Of a stretch of 64,000 bases of DNA, positions 43,395-51,872 are shown piece by piece. The translations under genes were made by a program, and so were the position numbers. The stretch lies in contig NZ_FOLE01000004.1 of assembly GCF_900112255.1 (NCBI RefSeq), positions 124,001-188,000 on the forward strand. Direction: 5' to 3'. Every line of letters begins with the position of its first letter. The first letter of the stretch is position 1. The DNA is from Flexibacter flexilis DSM 6793 (lineage in GTDB: Bacteria > Bacteroidota > Bacteroidia > Cytophagales > Flexibacteraceae). The notes beneath the pieces are model-generated. The model saw nothing but the letters and a program-made list of their open reading frames with translations, was not told the DNA's origin and ran no database searches.

Positions 43395-43787
43395 TTAGGG
43401 GTGGGTATCCAATGCCGCCCGAATTTCTTTCAAAACACTGTCTATTTCCTGCAAAACTTGGTCGTTGGTGAAGCGTATCACTCTAAAGCCGCACTGATTG
43501 AGTAGCTCAGTACGCATTTGGTCATATTCTTTTTGTTGGTCATGGACGCCACCGTCCACCTCAATAACCAGTTTGTGCGGCAAGCATACAAAATCTGCGA
43601 TAAAAGCATCTATGGCATGTTGGCGGCGAAACTTTACGCCTAACTGTTGGTTGCGCAAATGTTCCCACAAGGTCTTTTCGGCCAATGTAGGGTTTTTGCG
43701 GTTGCTGTAGGCAAAATCTTTGAGGTGTCGCCATTGTTCGGGCGTGGTGCTTTGCCAGTTGTAAAGTGGTTCGTCTGGTGGTGTCAT
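43395..43787 (-). CDS. DUF559 (Vsr-like) endonuclease domain protein
   Basis: The 130-residue protein fits the DUF559 family: RKNPTLAEKTLWEHLRNQQL, FRRQHAIDAFIADFVCLPHK and LVIEVDGGVHDQQKEYDQMR hold the likely PD-(D/E)xK-type catalytic residues (Asp in DFVC, Glu in IEVDGG). Such stand-alone proteins resemble Vsr mismatch endonucleases but their targets are mostly unknown. The gene is embedded in the G/C-rich repeat modules, with one on each side. The association with repeats suggests a functional or mobility link. Confidence 0.85.
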   Translation of the reverse strand: MTPPDEPLYNWQSTTPEQWRHLKDFAYSNRKNPTLAEKTLWEHLRNQQLGVKFRRQHAIDAFIADFVCLPHKLVIEVDGGVHDQQKEYDQMRTELLNQCGFRVIRFTNDQVLQEIDSVLKEIRAALDTHP

Positions 43788-43844
43788 AACTATTTGGTTT
43801 GTGGTAAGTTATGATTTGTTGTTAGGATTTGCAAGAAAATCCAG

Positions 43845-44099
43845 CCTAAATCCTATGGTTCAAAAGACCCCTCCTAAATCATGTGATCCCCAAAACCCCT
43901 CCTAAATCCTACGTTGAAAAAAGACCCCTCCTAAATCCTCCCCAAGGGGAGGACTTCACTTTGCGGAGGACTTCACTTTGCGGAGGACTTTACTTTGGGG
44001 AGGCTGGGTGGGGTTCTAAAACACGGGTTCAAAAGACCCCTCCTAAATCCTACGTTGAAAAAAGACCCCGCCTAAATCCTCCCCAAGGGGAGGACTTGA
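43845..44099. repeat. G/C-rich hairpin repeat modules, copies B and C
   Basis: The segment AAAGACCCCTCCTAAATCCT recurs in tandem with TACGTTGAAAAAAGACCCC linkers at about 43862, 43920 and 44030-44070. Each full copy ends in the CCTCCCCAAGGGGAGG hairpin. Within copy B a 17-base unit, ACTTCACTTTGCGGAGG, is repeated in tandem. The region is otherwise non-coding. Confidence 0.85.
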
Positions 44100-44119
44100 A
44101 CAGAAATTGTAGGTGAGAC

Positions 44120-44350
44120 AACAGAAGTCCACGAAGCAATAACAGAAGTCCACGAAGCAATAACAGAAGTCCACAAAGCAATAACAGAAGTCCACAAAGC
44201 AATAACAGAAGTCCACAAAGCAATAACAGAAGTCCACAAAGCAATAACAGAAGTCCACAAAGCAATAACAGAAGTCCACAAAGCAATAACAGAAGTCCAC
44301 AAAGCAATAACAGAAGTCCACAAAGCAATAACAGAAGTCCACAAAGCAAT
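44120..44350. repeat. 21-bp minisatellite, 11 units
   Basis: The unit AACAGAAGTCCACAAAGCAA plus one T is repeated in perfect register from 44120 to 44350. The first two units carry ACGAAG in place of ACAAAG. The sequence before (AACAGAAATTGTAGGTGAGA) and after (AACAGGAATTGCAGGTGGGA) are near copies of each other, so the array is bounded by a degenerate direct repeat. Because the unit length is a multiple of three, open frames run through it in every phase. Confidence 0.95.
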
Positions 44351-44404
44351 AACAGGAATTGCAGGTGGGATATGTGGTTTGTGAAGACACAAACCATGGG
44401 AGGG

Positions 44405-44516
44405 GTTTCAAAAGACCCCTCCTAAATCCTACGTTGAAAAAAGACCCCTCCTAAATCCTCCCCAAGGGGAGGACTTCACTTTGCGGAGGAATTCACTTTG
44501 CGGAGGACTTCACTTT
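44405..44516. repeat. G/C-rich hairpin repeat module, copy D, running into hsdS
   Basis: AAAGACCCCTCCTAAATCCT, the TACGTTGAAAAAAGACCCC linker, the CCTCCCCAAGGGGAGG hairpin and two to three ACTTCACTTTGCGGAGG-like units. The last unit (CACTTTG at about 44510) contains the hsdS stop codon on the minus strand. Confidence 0.85.
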
Positions 44517-45805
44517 GTGCGGAACTTGCCTGTTACGGCCTCATTGATAAGCGATTGTTTGTAGGATTTTAAATACTCGATTTGCTCATTTTGGAGGGCG
44601 ATGGCGCGGTCTATGCGCTCGGTCTCCGATGACAAATACGATACGATCGCCTCCTGCTCCGATAAGGGTGGAAGTATCGCTTCTATACGATACAAATCAT
44701 CTGTATATAATCTTATAAAACCTTCCATTACTCCTGTTACAACTTTTTTATATTGCTCTAAATAAAACGGAAGCAATAATAGTTTACCTATATAATCAAC
44801 ATTATCTATTTTGCATTTATATATAGAATAATCAGGACTAGTGATACCCTCAATTTTAGCTACACCAATCAATCCATTTACGGCTTGCATTTTATTTATT
44901 ACAATATTATTATAATAAACTTTTTTATATCCAATAAGAGACTCTGCCCCACCCGCTCTTTCTTCTAACGAAGATTTAGGAATTATTCCTAAATATTTAC
45001 TTAAAGAAAGCAACTCCTCACTTCCTGTTGTTGTTCTAATGTTGATTTCATCAAGCACATACTTCAGCCTTTTTACTTCCCAGTGTTCGGGGATTTGGCC
45101 AATCCAGTCGATGCCCGACTCTTTGAGCGGCGCGTCTGCGTCCAGACCGCGCGTAACCGCCTGCTGGATACGCACTTGCCGCAAGGTTTTGAGCTGCTCG
45201 ATTTGCTCGGTTTTTAGCCCAATCGCGCGGTCTATCTTCCCGCATTTATCGTCCAAATACGCCGCTATCGCCGCCTGCTCCGATAAGGGTGGAAGAGGGA
45301 TAAATAATTCAGAATATTTATCCGCCCCAATATTTTCAATTGTAGCTTTATTGAAAATAAAATCTTTCCAAGATGCAAAAACCCCCGATTGAGTATAGGC
45401 ATACAAAAAATCACTTAGTATTTTACTTGTATCAGGCTGTGCTTTTATAAGATAACCTGCGAAACAATAATTTTTTTCAGTACTTAAAGAGATTTTAAAT
45501 TGATAAGACTTACCTACTGTTGCCCCACTTCTCGCAAATAAAATATCACCATCTGACAACAAATAATTATTTGCTATTTCAAATGGTAGCGATAGTTTTT
45601 TATCTTCACTTAATTTCCCTTCTAATCCAAAATCAGAAATTCTAATATATCGAGGTAAGTTAGAATCATATTCCCAACCACTTTCATTTGCGCCATATTT
45701 TAATTTTCCTAAAATCACATACTTCAATTTCTTTACTTCCCAATGTTCGGGGATTTGGCCGAGCCAGTCGATGCCGCTATTTTTATATTTTTCGTAAGGT
45801 TGCAT
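44510..45805 (-). CDS. hsdS: Type I restriction-modification specificity subunit
   Basis: The 431-residue HsdS has two target-recognition domains. Each half begins SGIDWLGQIPEHWEVKKLKY or SGIDWIGQIPEHWEVKRLKY and ends in the conserved helix PPLSEQAAIAAYLDDKCGKI or PPLSEQEAIVSYLSSETERI. HsdS directs the HsdM and HsdR subunits to a bipartite DNA site. At the DNA level the conserved segments are more G/C-rich, and the recognition domains are distinctly AT-rich. Direct repeats bound each domain (CCTGCTCCGATAAGGGTGGA at 44653 and 45274, and a 55-base stretch at 45061 and 45721). hsdM precedes it by 12 bases. The stop lies in repeat module D. Confidence 0.93.
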   Translation of the reverse strand: MQPYEKYKNSGIDWLGQIPEHWEVKKLKYVILGKLKYGANESGWEYDSNLPRYIRISDFGLEGKLSEDKKLSLPFEIANNYLLSDGDILFARSGATVGKSYQFKISLSTEKNYCFAGYLIKAQPDTSKILSDFLYAYTQSGVFASWKDFIFNKATIENIGADKYSELFIPLPPLSEQAAIAAYLDDKCGKIDRAIGLKTEQIEQLKTLRQVRIQQAVTRGLDADAPLKESGIDWIGQIPEHWEVKRLKYVLDEINIRTTTGSEELLSLSKYLGIIPKSSLEERAGGAESLIGYKKVYYNNIVINKMQAVNGLIGVAKIEGITSPDYSIYKCKIDNVDYIGKLLLLPFYLEQYKKVVTGVMEGFIRLYTDDLYRIEAILPPLSEQEAIVSYLSSETERIDRAIALQNEQIEYLKSYKQSLINEAVTGKFRTK

Positions 45806-45817
45806 AGGGGTTGGGGT

Positions 45818-48160
45818 TTAGGCGTTCAGGATGTCGTGTAGCAAACCGTCGGCTTGTTGTTCCAGCTCCAGCAATTTTTCTTTGAGCGTTTGGGCGGCAG
45901 GCAAGGGCGTATGGGTATAGAAATATTTGTTAAAAGAAATTTCGTACCCGATTTTGACACTTTCCAAGTTGATCCAAGCCTCTGGCACGTGTGGTTTCAC
46001 CTCGCGGCAGAAGTAGTCGTAAATGGACTCGGAGAGCGGAATTTGTTCGGCGTCGCGCAGGTCGCTTTCCGTCTCATAACAAACGTACTCGTGTGGCAGC
46101 CCCGTCGGGAAATAGCCAAATTCGGGAAGCTGTTCGGCCTTGCAACCGAGTCGGTCCAAGAGTTGTTGTAGCTTTTCGCCTGTGAGTTTTTCGGTTTTAC
46201 GGATTACTTTTTCGGCGGCGGCATCGTAAGTAGAAATAGCCTGCAAAATGGCTTTTTTGTCCGTGCCGCCCAGTCCCAACTGATGTTTTTTGTTGAGTTG
46301 GTCAATGCGTTCGCTCAGGGCGTTTTGGTCGGCAAGTGGCTCACTGCCAATGTGTCGCCAAAGCGTACAAGCGGCCTCGTAAATGGCTTTTGGTTTTTGC
46401 CAAGTGGCAGGCTCAAGGAGTTTGATAATTTGTTTTTTGTTCAAATCCCAGCCTTGTTGCTCGGCCAATTTCTGAATGTCGGCGGCGTGTGGAGCCAAAT
46501 TTTGGTAAACGGCCTGCCCGTAGCGTTGGAACAACGCCTGCATGGGCAAGTACATGGCCTTATCGAAACGCAAGGTGTCGAGGGCTTCTTGGGAAAACTG
46601 TGCGCGTAGTCGTTTGGGGCGTTCGATGTTTACTTTGTAATAGCCAAAGTCTTTGTTGTCGAACACTTTGGCGTTGAGCGGCGCGTCTGTGGCGGGTTTG
46701 TCCTGAAAGCTCATGTAAGCCTTCACGATTTGGGCAATGTGTTCGGGGGCAAATTCGGCGTTTTTGTTGCCTAAGTTTTTGCGCAATTTTCGGAAAAGTT
46801 GGTTGGCATCGATGAGCTGGACTTTTCCTTTTCGGTGTTCGGGTTTGTGGTTGTTGAGCAACCAAATGTAGGTAGTAATGCCCGTGTTGTAAAACAAGTT
46901 GTTGGGCATCTGTACGATAGCGTCGAGCCAATCATTTTCGATGAGATAGCGACGGATATTGCTTTCGCCGCTGCCCGCATCGCCCGTAAACAAGGAACTG
47001 CCGTTGTGCACGGAAGCCACGCGCGCACCAAAAGTGTTGTGCTCGGCAGCCTTCATTTTGTCGGCCATTTCCATCAGAAACAGCAGTTGGCCATCCGAAC
47101 TGCGGGGGGCGGCTTCTACGGTTTCCATGTTGCCCCAATAGTCGGCCAGCCTGACCATAAAGCGGGTGTCAATCACGTCTTTCCCGTCTTTGATGTATTT
47201 CTGTTCGCTTGCCCACGACTTACCGTAAGGCGGATTGGAGAGCATAAAATCAAACTTATAGCCCGAAAACTCGTTGGTGGAAAGCGTAGAGCCGACGCGA
47301 ATATTTTCGGGGTCTTTGCCCTTAATCATCATGTCGGATTTGCAAATGGCGTAGGTTTCGTCGTTAATTTCTTTTCCGTACAAATACACATCGCCTTGAT
47401 AACCAAATTTATTTTCGGGTTCTGTCAAGAAATTTTCGCTTTCGGTGAGCATGCCGCCCGAGCCGCAAGCGGGGTCGTAAATGGTAATAATGGGCGGCAA
47501 CTGTCCTTGTAGCGGCTCAAAAACCATGTGCGTCATGAGTTCAATTACTTCTCTTGGGGTAAAATGCTCTCCTGCTTCTTCGTTGTTTTCTTCGTTAAAT
47601 TTTCGGATAAGTTCCTCAAAGACATAGCCCATGCCCAAGTTGGACAAAGGTAGCAAGGCGCGGCCTTCGGGGTCGTTTTTTTCGTGTGGCGTGAGGTTGA
47701 TGTGCGGGGAAGTGAACTTTTCGAGCACGTCCAACAACACATCTTTGGCGGCCATGTGTCGGATTTGGGCTCTTAGGTTAAACTTTTCGATGATTTCCTG
47801 CACATTGCCCGAAAAGCCATTGAGGTATTCCTCGAAGTTGGCGACTAATTTTTGTTGGGAATTGGTGGCCGTGCCTTTGAGTTTCTCCATTGTCCAAGTG
47901 GAGGTGTTGTAAAAGACAAAACCCGCGGCTTTTTTGAGTCCATCGGCATCAAGGTCAGCCACTTTGATTTGCTCTTTTTGGAATTTAATTTCTTCCAATA
48001 CGGCCTCTTTGCTGCTTTCCAGCAAGGCATCTATGCGGCGCAGCACCACGAAAGGCAGAATTACGTCGCGGTATTTTCCGCGTACATACACGTCGCGGAG
48101 GCAGTCGTCGGCAATGCTCCAAATGAAGCTAATGAGTTTATTATGAGTCTGTTGTGTCAT
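45818..48160 (-). CDS. hsdM: Type I restriction-modification DNA methyltransferase subunit
   Basis: The 780-residue HsdM has the N-terminal helical domain (SFIWSIADDCLRDVYVRGKY), the SAM-binding motif DPACGSGG at 229-236 and the catalytic NPPYG at 309-313, so it is an N6-adenine methyltransferase. HsdM usually has about 500 residues. This one has a further C-terminal extension of some 250 residues (for example LGCKAEQLPEFGYFPTGLPH) seen in some Bacteroidota type I enzymes. It is transcribed with hsdS downstream by 12 bases, and divergently from hsdR with the 58-bp repeat array between their starts. Confidence 0.95.
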   Translation of the reverse strand: MTQQTHNKLISFIWSIADDCLRDVYVRGKYRDVILPFVVLRRIDALLESSKEAVLEEIKFQKEQIKVADLDADGLKKAAGFVFYNTSTWTMEKLKGTATNSQQKLVANFEEYLNGFSGNVQEIIEKFNLRAQIRHMAAKDVLLDVLEKFTSPHINLTPHEKNDPEGRALLPLSNLGMGYVFEELIRKFNEENNEEAGEHFTPREVIELMTHMVFEPLQGQLPPIITIYDPACGSGGMLTESENFLTEPENKFGYQGDVYLYGKEINDETYAICKSDMMIKGKDPENIRVGSTLSTNEFSGYKFDFMLSNPPYGKSWASEQKYIKDGKDVIDTRFMVRLADYWGNMETVEAAPRSSDGQLLFLMEMADKMKAAEHNTFGARVASVHNGSSLFTGDAGSGESNIRRYLIENDWLDAIVQMPNNLFYNTGITTYIWLLNNHKPEHRKGKVQLIDANQLFRKLRKNLGNKNAEFAPEHIAQIVKAYMSFQDKPATDAPLNAKVFDNKDFGYYKVNIERPKRLRAQFSQEALDTLRFDKAMYLPMQALFQRYGQAVYQNLAPHAADIQKLAEQQGWDLNKKQIIKLLEPATWQKPKAIYEAACTLWRHIGSEPLADQNALSERIDQLNKKHQLGLGGTDKKAILQAISTYDAAAEKVIRKTEKLTGEKLQQLLDRLGCKAEQLPEFGYFPTGLPHEYVCYETESDLRDAEQIPLSESIYDYFCREVKPHVPEAWINLESVKIGYEISFNKYFYTHTPLPAAQTLKEKLLELEQQADGLLHDILNA

Positions 48161-48237
48161 TGGTCAAACGTTTACGGAGTCCAAAATGAAAAAGGCTACA
48201 AAGCTATGACAATTCTCGTTAAAATCCACCAGAGAAC

Positions 48238-48720
48238 CCCACCCAAACCCCACCCGACCTCCAAGACCCCACCCGACCTCCCCAAGGGGGAGGGGAAATT
48301 GAAGTCCTCCCAACCTTGTGTTATTAAACCCCACCCGACCTCCCCAAGGGGGAGGGGAAATTGATGAAGTCCTCCCAACCTCCAAGACCCCTCCCGACCT
48401 CCCCAGTGGGGAGGGGAAATTGATGAAGTCCTCCCGACCTCCAAACCCCACCCGACCTCTCCAGTGGGGAGGGGAAATTGATGAAGTCCTCCCGACCTCC
48501 AAACCCCACCCGACCTCCCCAAGGGGGAGGGGAAATTGATGAAGTCCTCCCAACCTCCAAACCCCACCCGACCTCCCCAGTGGGGAGGGGAAATTGATGA
48601 AGTCCTCCCAACCTCCAAACCCCACCCGACCTCCCCAGTGGGGAGGGGAAATTGATGAAGTCCTCCCTTTGGGGAGGATTTAGGTGGGGCGTTTGAACCC
48701 GCAGGATTTAGGTGGGGTTT
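48238..48720. repeat. 58-bp tandem repeat array with hairpins in the hsdM/hsdR intergenic region
   Basis: GAAGTCCTCCC recurs at 48301, 48366, 48425, 48483, 48541, 48599 and 48657, with a 58-base period in the last five. Each unit holds CCCCACCCGACC, then a hairpin CCTCCCC-x3-GGGGAGG in which the loop is AAG or AGT, then GGAAATTGATGAAG. The array ends with TCCTCCCTTTGGGGAGGATT and AGGTGGGG, an inverted match to the modules left of hsdS. It starts about 80 bases upstream of hsdM and ends about 50 bases before hsdR. Confidence 0.93.
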
Positions 48721-48772
48721 TGCGCGGTTTTGCAAACTTTTTACTAATTTCGTAACATAACTAATTTTATTT

Positions 48773-51754
48773 ATGCTATCAACCTACAAAGAACAAGCTC
48801 TTGAATCGCTCATCGAAAAAGTTTTAACAGGCAGTTCGGCAGAAGAACGCAAGACAGGCCAAACACTTACCACCGAAATAGGCAACGGATTTGCAAGCGG
48901 CTCGCCTGCCCATTTCGACAAAAAATATGCCTTGGATACGGCGCACTTCTGGAATTTTTTGCAAACAACCCAAGCCAAAGAACTGGCCAAAGTGCAACGC
49001 GCCCCAGATTGGCAACTCAAAATATTGGAACGGTATGACCGTCTCGTCAAAAAATATGGCGTTTTGCGCGTACTCAAAAAAGGGTTGGAAGTAGATGATG
49101 CACACTTTACTTTATTTTATGAGTGGCCGAGTGCCAGTTCTGCCCAATCCATCAAAGATAATTTCGAGAAAAACCAATTTTCCGTAACTCGCCAGTTGCG
49201 TTATTCGCAGCTCCATGCGGGCGAGGAAATAGACATGGTTTTGTTTGTCAATGGGATACCCTTGCTCACGATGGAACTCAAAAACGCATGGACAGGCCAA
49301 ACCGCCGCCGTACAAGGACAAAAGCAATACAAAGAAACCCGCGATACCTCTCAAACGCTTTTTCAGTTTGGCCGCTGCTTGGTGCATTTCGCTGCCGACA
49401 CCGACGAAGTTTATATGACCAGCAAACTCGATGGCAAAAACACGTTTTTTCTTCCTTTCAACAAAGGCAACCATTTCGGAAAAGGCAATCCCGTAAACCC
49501 CAACGGCTTCAAAACGGCCTATTTGTGGGAGGAGATTTTTACCAAAAAAAGTTTGGCCACTATCATACAACATTTTGTACTACTCGACGGCAAAGAAAAT
49601 GAACCATTACCCAAAAAGCAGTTCATTTTTCCACGCTATCATCAGTTGGACGTAGTGAGCAAAATAATAGAAGATGTACGCGCCAAAGGCGTTGGCCAAA
49701 CCTATCTTATCCAACATTCGGCGGGGTCGGGCAAATCCAACTCTATTACTTGGACGGCCTTCCAACTCATTGAGGTAGAAGACAATACAGGCCGAAATCT
49801 TTTTGATACGGTCATTGTCGTAACCGACCGCCGCGTATTGGACAAGCAGCTACGCGACAACATCAAGCATTTTTCGGAAATCAAAAACATCGTAGGAGCG
49901 GCTTACACTTCGCAAGATTTGCGCTTGGCTCTGGAAGGTGGCAAACGCATCATCGTAACCACGATCCAAAAGTTTCCGCACATCGTCCATGATATTGGGG
50001 ATATGGCCGACAAGCGTTTTGCGGTGGTCATAGACGAAGCGCACAGCTCACAAGGCGGCACGGCCGCCGACACCATGAACGCCGTCATCGGGAAGTTGGA
50101 CACCAACGAAGAAGGCGAAATAGATACACAAGAATTTATTAATCAAGTAATGCTTGCCCGCAAAATGCGTAGCAATGCCTCTTATTTCGCTTTTACGGCC
50201 ACCCCCAAGCCCAGTACATTGGAGCGTTTCGGGCAGCCCAACGGCGCAGGCGGCTTTGAGCCATTTCATCTCTATTCTATGAAACAAGCCATAGAAGAAG
50301 GCTTTATTTTGGACGTATTGGCCAATTATACCACTTATGAGAGTTATTATCATCTGGAAAAATCCGTAGAAGACAATCCAGAATTTAATACCAAGAAAGC
50401 CCAAAAAGCCCTGCGTGCCTATGTCGAAAAAGACAAACGCACCATTACGGCCAAAGCCGAAGTGATGTTTGCGCATTTTATCCAAAATGTTTATGCCAAA
50501 AAGAAACTCGAAGGCAAGGCCAAAGGCATGGTTATTACCCAAAACATAGAATCGGCCATTCATTATTACACCGCCCTGAAAGAGCAACTGCACAAACACG
50601 GCAATCCGTTTGATATTATCATTGCTTTTTCGGGTAAAAAAGAACTACACGGCGTTACGTACACGGAAGCCAGCCTCAACGGTTTTGCCGATACGGAAAC
50701 CAAAGAGCAGTTCGACCAAGACCGTTACCGCCTCTTGGTGGTGGCCAACAAATACCTGACGGGCTTCGACCAACCCAAACTAAGCGTTATGTACGTGGAC
50801 AAAAAACTGGAGGGTGTTTTGTGCGTGCAAGCTCTTTCGCGCCTGAACCGCGCCGCACCGCGCTACAACAAACGTACCGAAGACCTTTTTGTCTTGGATT
50901 TTTTCAACGCCAGCCAAGACATCAAAAACGCCTTCGACTTGTATTACAGCTCTACCAGCCTACTGGAAGCCACCGACGTAAACGTATTGCACGACCTGAA
51001 AGACGCACTCGACGACTCAGGCGTTTATGAGCAATCCGAAATAACGCAGTTCAACGAATTGTTTTTCAGGCAAGAAGAAGGCGAAATAATTACCAGCCTC
51101 ATCGACACAGCCGCCGCACGCTTTAACGAAGAACTGTACCTCACCGACGACCAAAAAGCCGACCTCAAAGTAAAAGCCAAGCATTTTGTCAAAATATACG
51201 GGCAAGTAGCCGCCATTCTTAATTTTGAAAATATACGTTGGGAAAAACTTTTTTGGTTTCTTAAATTCCTGATTCCTAAAATGTTGGTTCGGAATGCCAG
51301 CAGCGAAATAGATGGGCTATTGGATGCAGTAGATTTGTCAACTTACGGCCTGAAACGCGTCAAACTCAACGAAAAAATAGCACTTGATGCCGCCGAAACT
51401 GTCTTGGATGCGGTAAGCTCCAACCCCAGAAGCGCACATAACGTAGAAGAAACAGAAGACTTAGAAACCATTCTTCAAAACTTCAACGAACATTGGTACA
51501 CGGGTTGGGACGCAACAGCCGAAGACAAACACGAAATCTTTACGTCGTTTACCAAACGCATCACCCAGCACCCCGACTTTACGACCAAATATCAAAACAA
51601 CACGGACGCTTATACGCGCGAGTTGGCCTTTAAAAAAATATTTGACGACGTAGCACACGCTTTGAGCAGACTCAATATTGATTTTGCCAAACAGCTTTTA
51701 GACGACCAGTTCAAACAAGATTTCAGGGATAGCGCGCAACGGCGTTTACGCTAA
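48773..51754 (+). CDS. hsdR: Type I restriction enzyme, endonuclease/translocase subunit
   Basis: The 993-residue HsdR has the PD-(D/E)xK nuclease motif in its N-terminal domain (Asp154 in EIDMVLFVNG, then MELKN with Glu168 and Lys170). The helicase part has Walker A SAGSGKS at 316-322, DEAH at 421-424, and later helicase motifs in FTATPKPSTLERFG and VQALSRLNRAAPRYNKRTED. With HsdM and HsdS it cuts unmodified DNA after ATP-driven translocation. All motifs are intact, so the system looks active. It is divergent from hsdM-hsdS across the 58-bp array. Confidence 0.95.
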   Translation: MLSTYKEQALESLIEKVLTGSSAEERKTGQTLTTEIGNGFASGSPAHFDKKYALDTAHFWNFLQTTQAKELAKVQRAPDWQLKILERYDRLVKKYGVLRVLKKGLEVDDAHFTLFYEWPSASSAQSIKDNFEKNQFSVTRQLRYSQLHAGEEIDMVLFVNGIPLLTMELKNAWTGQTAAVQGQKQYKETRDTSQTLFQFGRCLVHFAADTDEVYMTSKLDGKNTFFLPFNKGNHFGKGNPVNPNGFKTAYLWEEIFTKKSLATIIQHFVLLDGKENEPLPKKQFIFPRYHQLDVVSKIIEDVRAKGVGQTYLIQHSAGSGKSNSITWTAFQLIEVEDNTGRNLFDTVIVVTDRRVLDKQLRDNIKHFSEIKNIVGAAYTSQDLRLALEGGKRIIVTTIQKFPHIVHDIGDMADKRFAVVIDEAHSSQGGTAADTMNAVIGKLDTNEEGEIDTQEFINQVMLARKMRSNASYFAFTATPKPSTLERFGQPNGAGGFEPFHLYSMKQAIEEGFILDVLANYTTYESYYHLEKSVEDNPEFNTKKAQKALRAYVEKDKRTITAKAEVMFAHFIQNVYAKKKLEGKAKGMVITQNIESAIHYYTALKEQLHKHGNPFDIIIAFSGKKELHGVTYTEASLNGFADTETKEQFDQDRYRLLVVANKYLTGFDQPKLSVMYVDKKLEGVLCVQALSRLNRAAPRYNKRTEDLFVLDFFNASQDIKNAFDLYYSSTSLLEATDVNVLHDLKDALDDSGVYEQSEITQFNELFFRQEEGEIITSLIDTAAARFNEELYLTDDQKADLKVKAKHFVKIYGQVAAILNFENIRWEKLFWFLKFLIPKMLVRNASSEIDGLLDAVDLSTYGLKRVKLNEKIALDAAETVLDAVSSNPRSAHNVEETEDLETILQNFNEHWYTGWDATAEDKHEIFTSFTKRITQHPDFTTKYQNNTDAYTRELAFKKIFDDVAHALSRLNIDFAKQLLDDQFKQDFRDSAQRRLR

Positions 51755-51872
51755 AATATTTGCACTTACACGAATATTTGTGTTTACTTGCCCACTGATT
51801 TTGCAGTTTTAACCCCCAAAATAGCCTTTCGCGAGGCTTTTTTTAATCAAAGCACAACCATACTCAAAACCT

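Noticed and set aside
44043-44411. Three overlapping frames encoding CYCFVDF-, LLLLCGL- and VIALWTS-type repeats
   Set aside because: A 21-base unit repeated in register gives open frames in all phases. The peptides are low-complexity and there is no sign of translation.
44120-48720. CRISPR array at the 21-bp or 58-bp repeats
   Set aside because: The repeats are contiguous with no unique spacers of constant length, and no cas gene is present.
48164-48735. Long open frames with repeated GEVGWGL and EDFINFPSPL peptides
   Set aside because: They result from translating the 58-bp repeat array. The repeat period is not a multiple of three, so the same peptide appears in rotating frames, and no start or family supports a gene.
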